This document shows positions 61,129 to 64,000 of a stretch of DNA of 64,000 nucleotides, in pieces. The notes below the pieces were generated by a model. The model was not told the DNA's origin. It saw nothing but the letters and a program-made list of their open reading frames with translations, and ran no database searches. Numbering within the stretch: the stretch's first letter is position 1; each line of letters opens with the position of its first letter. The stretch covers positions 186,001 through 250,000 of the forward strand of contig CABJAM010000008.1 in the NCBI GenBank assembly GCA_902363555.1. The letters are read 5' to 3'. The stretch is from Lachnospiraceae bacterium. Lineage in GTDB: Bacteria; Bacillota; Clostridia; Lachnospirales; Lachnospiraceae. Both the position numbers and the translations under genes were made by a program.

Positions 61129-62061
61129 TCAACAGTTCCCCGTATAAACATAGCGCAGATTTTTCCGCGCCACCTCCGCCAGCCAGTAAACGGTTCCCAC
61201 CGGCGTAGGCGGCCGATCCGCCATCTTATAACAGGGGAAAAATCTGGACACATGGAGGACAATATCCGCAGATATACCGGCCAGCCAGCCCGAAAGCGCC
61301 GACATCTCCGCCTCTGTATCATTTTCTCCGGGAATGATCAGCGTAGTCACCTCCACATGGCTCTCCTTCGCCGCCCGGCAGATAAACTGCTGTACATCCT
61401 TAAAGCTGCCGCCGATTTTCCTGTAAAAATCATCGGTAAAACCTTTCAAATCCACATTAAAAGCATCAATACAGGGCAGCAGCGTATCCAAAATGTCCAC
61501 ATTAAGTGAACCATTCGTTACCACAACATTTTTCAGCCCTCGTTCCCGAGCCAACATTGCACAATCCCGGACAAATTCATAGCCGATCAACGGCTCGTTA
61601 TAGGTATAGGCCAGGCCAATATTCCCCCGCGTTTCCAGAGAAACGGCCCGGGCCACAAGCTGTTCCGGTGTCATAAACTCTGTATACACTCCGGACACCA
61701 CGGCCGCCTTACGGGCTGCATCCTGCCCGGACGCCGCAGACGCTCTACCTGCTGCATTATGACCGGACGCTACGGCCGCCCCAGATTCCTCACACGCGCC
61801 GCCCCCAGCCATCGATATCTGATAATTCTGGCAAAAAGGACAGGCAAAATTGCATCCAAAACTCCCCACGGACAAAATCCGGCTTCCGGGATAAAAACGC
61901 CGGAGCGGCTTCTTTTCAATAGGATCTAAAGCCATGGATGTGATTCTGCCATAATTTATACATTCAATTTCTCCGCCAATATTTTTCCGCCCCCGGCAAA
62001 AACCGGTCTGGCCATCCTCCAGAACACAGTGATGAAAGCATACCGGACAAATCTGTTTCAA
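61129..62061 (-). CDS. amrS: AmmeMemoRadiSam system radical SAM enzyme
   Basis: This is a 310-residue radical SAM protein. The N-terminal Cys/His-rich part is MKQICPVCFHHCVLEDGQTG and the cluster motif is GCNFACPFCQNYQ. YTYNEPLIGYEFV, NVDLKGF and RFFPCYKMADRPPTPV are AmrS hallmarks. An Ala/Ser/Gly repeat insert (~residues 85-122, SGHNAAGRASAASGQDAAR) interrupts the region just after the cluster motif and is not typical. Its start overlaps the AMMECR1-fusion gene by 4 bp. The biochemical role of the system is unsettled. Confidence 0.92.
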   Translation of the reverse strand: MKQICPVCFHHCVLEDGQTGFCRGRKNIGGEIECINYGRITSMALDPIEKKPLRRFYPGSRILSVGSFGCNFACPFCQNYQISMAGGGACEESGAAVASGHNAAGRASAASGQDAARKAAVVSGVYTEFMTPEQLVARAVSLETRGNIGLAYTYNEPLIGYEFVRDCAMLARERGLKNVVVTNGSLNVDILDTLLPCIDAFNVDLKGFTDDFYRKIGGSFKDVQQFICRAAKESHVEVTTLIIPGENDTEAEMSALSGWLAGISADIVLHVSRFFPCYKMADRPPTPVGTVYWLAEVARKNLRYVYTGNC

Positions 62062-63401
62062 TAATGTCTCACCACCTCAAACCGCTCCATCTGGAAGGGA
62101 AGCGGTTCCCCGAACCGGCCGCCGCCATTTTGCAGGAACGGGTAAACATCATCATAAATACCAGCCTTTTGTAAGGCAATGGAAATCTGCTGCTCCACCG
62201 TATCCACGCCTTCCAGATTGGGCAGCAGCAGCCCCCGCCGCCGGCCTTTGCTCACGATCACGCCGTAGCGTTTCACATCCAGTTCATCCGCCGACACGAT
62301 CGGCTCCGGCTCCGAAAGCACGTCCACACTACAGATCAACTGTGACAGCTCACTGCGTTTCACCGGCGGGAATCTGGGATCATACACACCGGCGCTGACG
62401 GCATTTTCTATAATTTCCATGGCAATATTTTTCTGACACGGCGAAATGGTTCCGATACAGCCACGCAAATCCCCGTCCTTTTTCAGTGAGACAAACACAC
62501 CGGCCCGCCGCGATAACATTTCCTCAGGCAGCCCCTCCGGCAATGGCAGCATTTCTCCAGAGTTTACATAATATTCCAATGACTGCCGGGCCAGAGCCAC
62601 ATAAGCATCCTGAAAAGAAGCCACCCCATAGCCCACGCCAAAAGGACCTTCGTAGGACAATAGCTCCGATTTCAGAGGCTTTCCGGCCAGACATCCGGCC
62701 ATGATGCAAAAGGACCGATGGCCGCACTCACCGGCGCGCTCACAAAATTCTTCCGTAAAATCAAATAATTCTCCCAGGCTTCCACGGGCCATCACATCCG
62801 TCACCCGCTGATCGTATTCCGGGCCCTCCTTCGTATAGCCATAAGGCCCCGTATCCATAAGGCAATGAGATAAATCCCCGCTGGCTATGACGACGATCCG
62901 ACGTCCGAGATTCTGCGCGGCCCGGGCAATACATTTTCCAAGCCGGAAATGCATACGCAGCGGCAGACCGGACAGGCCGATACGCACGATTTTAAAATTG
63001 GTCATCTGCTCCTGTAAAAACCGCAGAGGGATCATGGTGCCGTGGTCGAGCTGCGCATCCCCCTCGCCGCGGGTACCGGCCGGCAGCTCTTCATCCCGGG
63101 CAAGCCGCTCCAGCTCACGGACAAATTCCTCATCATAATCCGCGCGTAAGCTTAATTCCCGCTCTCCAAACTGCCGGAAATCACCACAGGCCCCCGCCCC
63201 CGGCGAAATATGAAAATAATCTCTGTACATCACCGAATGGGGTGAGAGAATGACAACCGTTTCCGGAAGCATGGCCGCCGCTTCCCCGGAAACCTTTCGA
63301 TAAGCGTCGATAGTTCTTTGGATCCGCTGCTCATTTCCCCGCCCAATCTCCTGAAATATTATCGGCGGATGCGGAACAATAAAAGCACCTGCTACTGACA
63401 T
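62058..63401 (-). CDS. AmmeMemoRadiSam system protein: LigB/Memo-like dioxygenase fold fused to AMMECR1
   Basis: This is a 447-residue fusion. Residues 1-~265 are a LigB/Memo-like fold (AFIVPHPPIIFQEIGRG, VILSPHSVMYRDYF, DHGTMIPLRFL, VIASGDLSHCL) with His residues placed for a metal site. Residues ~275-447 are AMMECR1 (RRAGVFVSLKKDGDLRGCIG, YDPRFPPVKRSELSQLICSV, YGVIVSKGRRRGLLLPNLEG). The fusion and the coupled amrS gene give a complete three-part AmmeMemoRadiSam set. The C-terminal domain's LRGCIG motif is conserved from bacteria to humans. Confidence 0.93.
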   Translation of the reverse strand: MSVAGAFIVPHPPIIFQEIGRGNEQRIQRTIDAYRKVSGEAAAMLPETVVILSPHSVMYRDYFHISPGAGACGDFRQFGERELSLRADYDEEFVRELERLARDEELPAGTRGEGDAQLDHGTMIPLRFLQEQMTNFKIVRIGLSGLPLRMHFRLGKCIARAAQNLGRRIVVIASGDLSHCLMDTGPYGYTKEGPEYDQRVTDVMARGSLGELFDFTEEFCERAGECGHRSFCIMAGCLAGKPLKSELLSYEGPFGVGYGVASFQDAYVALARQSLEYYVNSGEMLPLPEGLPEEMLSRRAGVFVSLKKDGDLRGCIGTISPCQKNIAMEIIENAVSAGVYDPRFPPVKRSELSQLICSVDVLSEPEPIVSADELDVKRYGVIVSKGRRRGLLLPNLEGVDTVEQQISIALQKAGIYDDVYPFLQNGGGRFGEPLPFQMERFEVVRHY

Positions 63402-63432
63402 TGTAAACCCTCCTTCTTTTGGATTTGCAAAC

Positions 63433-63454
63433 AGGCAGCCGTCACCGGCTGCCT
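63433..63454 (-). terminator. Hairpin between sugar-binding protein and AMMECR1-fusion genes
   Basis: AGGCAGCCG pairs with CGGCTGCCT around GTGA, followed by GTTTGC on the minus strand. It is a terminator or attenuator just after the upstream gene's stop. Confidence 0.65.
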
Positions 63455-63461
63455 GCTCCTA

Positions 63462-64000
63462 TCACTTTTCCATATACTCCGCTGCGTTTTTGCTGTCCAC
63501 CTCAACGGCTTCCACACTGACGGAATCCTCATAGCTTTTACCGGCAGCAATGTCGAAAGCCAGAGATATGGCCGTATCCACCGCTCCCGGCGGATAGTAA
63601 AAAACGTTCACTGGGTACTTCGTATTCTCTTTGATCAATGAAAACAGCTCGTCACTGCCGCCGCAGCCTGCAATGATTTTCAGGTTTTCAAAGGCTGTTC
63701 CTTTTTTCTTCTCATATTCCACAAGGCTGTTCATAATTCCCAGCAGAGAATTTTCATCAGGCGCAAATATACCGCCGATTTTTTCCAGATCCCCGGGCTT
63801 TTTGTCCAAAAGCCAGTTGGTCATCAAATCCTGAGCTGTCTGCACATCACCGGCAGTATTTCCACCGCTCACCAGAGAAATGCTGCTGCCAAGCCCTGCC
63901 ACAAAGCTCTGAAAACGGAGATACGCCGTGGTTGAGCTTTCATTGGAAAATACAAGAATACTCTCCATGCCGCTCCCTTTGGATTTCACCTTCTGGGCGG
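63462..64000 (-). CDS. Periplasmic-binding-protein-like sugar-binding protein, C-terminal part (partial)
   Basis: The gene enters from beyond the right edge; about 179 C-terminal residues are visible and the frame is open at 64000. The pattern YLRFQSFVAGLGSSISLVSG, TAQDLMTNWL, IGGIFAPDENSLLGIMNSL, LKIIAGCGGSDELFSLIKEN and a C-terminal AISLAFDIAAGKSYEDSV is that of type-I binding proteins (ribose/allose/galactose class). These feed ABC importers or sensors. No signal sequence can be checked because the start is outside the window. Confidence 0.8.
   Translation of the reverse strand, partial: AQKVKSKGSGMESILVFSNESSTTAYLRFQSFVAGLGSSISLVSGGNTAGDVQTAQDLMTNWLLDKKPGDLEKIGGIFAPDENSLLGIMNSLVEYEKKKGTAFENLKIIAGCGGSDELFSLIKENTKYPVNVFYYPPGAVDTAISLAFDIAAGKSYEDSVSVEAVEVDSKNAAEYMEK

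Overview
The window looks like a chromosome segment of a gut-type Lachnospiraceae (Clostridia). The evidence is a two-component-controlled LplB/YtcP/LipO-type sugar ABC operon, strong AGGAGG ribosome sites, sigma-A-like promoters, an AmmeMemoRadiSam locus, a DUF4250 protein and an RlmD-type methyltransferase. Most of the backbone is around 50% GC. Two stretches are clearly AT-rich and look acquired: about 19.6-25.3 kb and about 41.7-46.6 kb. No species is assigned.

Layout. 1-7.3 kb: a minus-strand operon for uptake and probable cleavage of C-glycosides (TIM-barrel and DUF6379-like subunits, two permeases, a binding lipoprotein), with a YesM/YesN-type kinase and regulator. 7.3-7.9 kb: a 408-bp nested inverted repeat. 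7.9-13.1 kb: a helix-turn-helix protein, a Ser/Thr-kinase/NACHT-like/transmembrane protein and a lipoprotein. 13.3-15.4 kb: an acetyltransferase and an AlbA_2-type ATPase. 15.5-25.3 kb: a peptide-signalling/RiPP region with two near-identical ABC exporters, a TPR-only regulator, an MFS pump, a radical SAM/SPASM enzyme, a 35-residue candidate precursor, a 57-residue secreted candidate pheromone and two XRE-TPR regulators. 25.4-31.7 kb: a broken MFS gene and a MarR-controlled heterodimeric ABC exporter. 32.0-35.0 kb: an ArsR repressor and a P1B ATPase with a large His/Cys repeat tail. 35.1-41.1 kb: lipid kinase, broken RhuM gene, rlmD, a deoxyinosine glycosylase, an orphan cobalamin riboswitch and a glycosyltransferase. 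41.5 kb: tRNA-Val(CAC).

41.7-46.6 kb: an AT-rich island beside that tRNA, holding a C5-cytosine methyltransferase, a double-GHKL histidine-kinase-like ATPase and a receiver protein whose C-terminal half carries an R-N-x3-H motif typical of HEPN RNases. These three genes overlap one another. This is the best candidate for an undescribed (defence) system here. 47.4-53.0 kb: MATE pump, Zn/Mn-type ABC importer with a 31-bp operator, YbaK-like deacylase and thiE. 53.2-64 kb: lipoprotein, double-HAD fusion, the cobU-cobS-cobC-cobT nucleotide-loop operon, small proteins, AmrS plus an AmmeMemoRadiSam LigB-AMMECR1 fusion, and the C-terminal part of a sugar-binding protein.

The non-coding DNA is rich in dispersed structured repeats. 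There are four arrays of terminator-linked hairpin units whose stem arms change in compensating ways, three loci of a two-hairpin element bounded by TATTATAA-like ends, and at least six TAACAGTTC palindromes. Several conserved enzymes also carry low-complexity tandem-repeat insertions.
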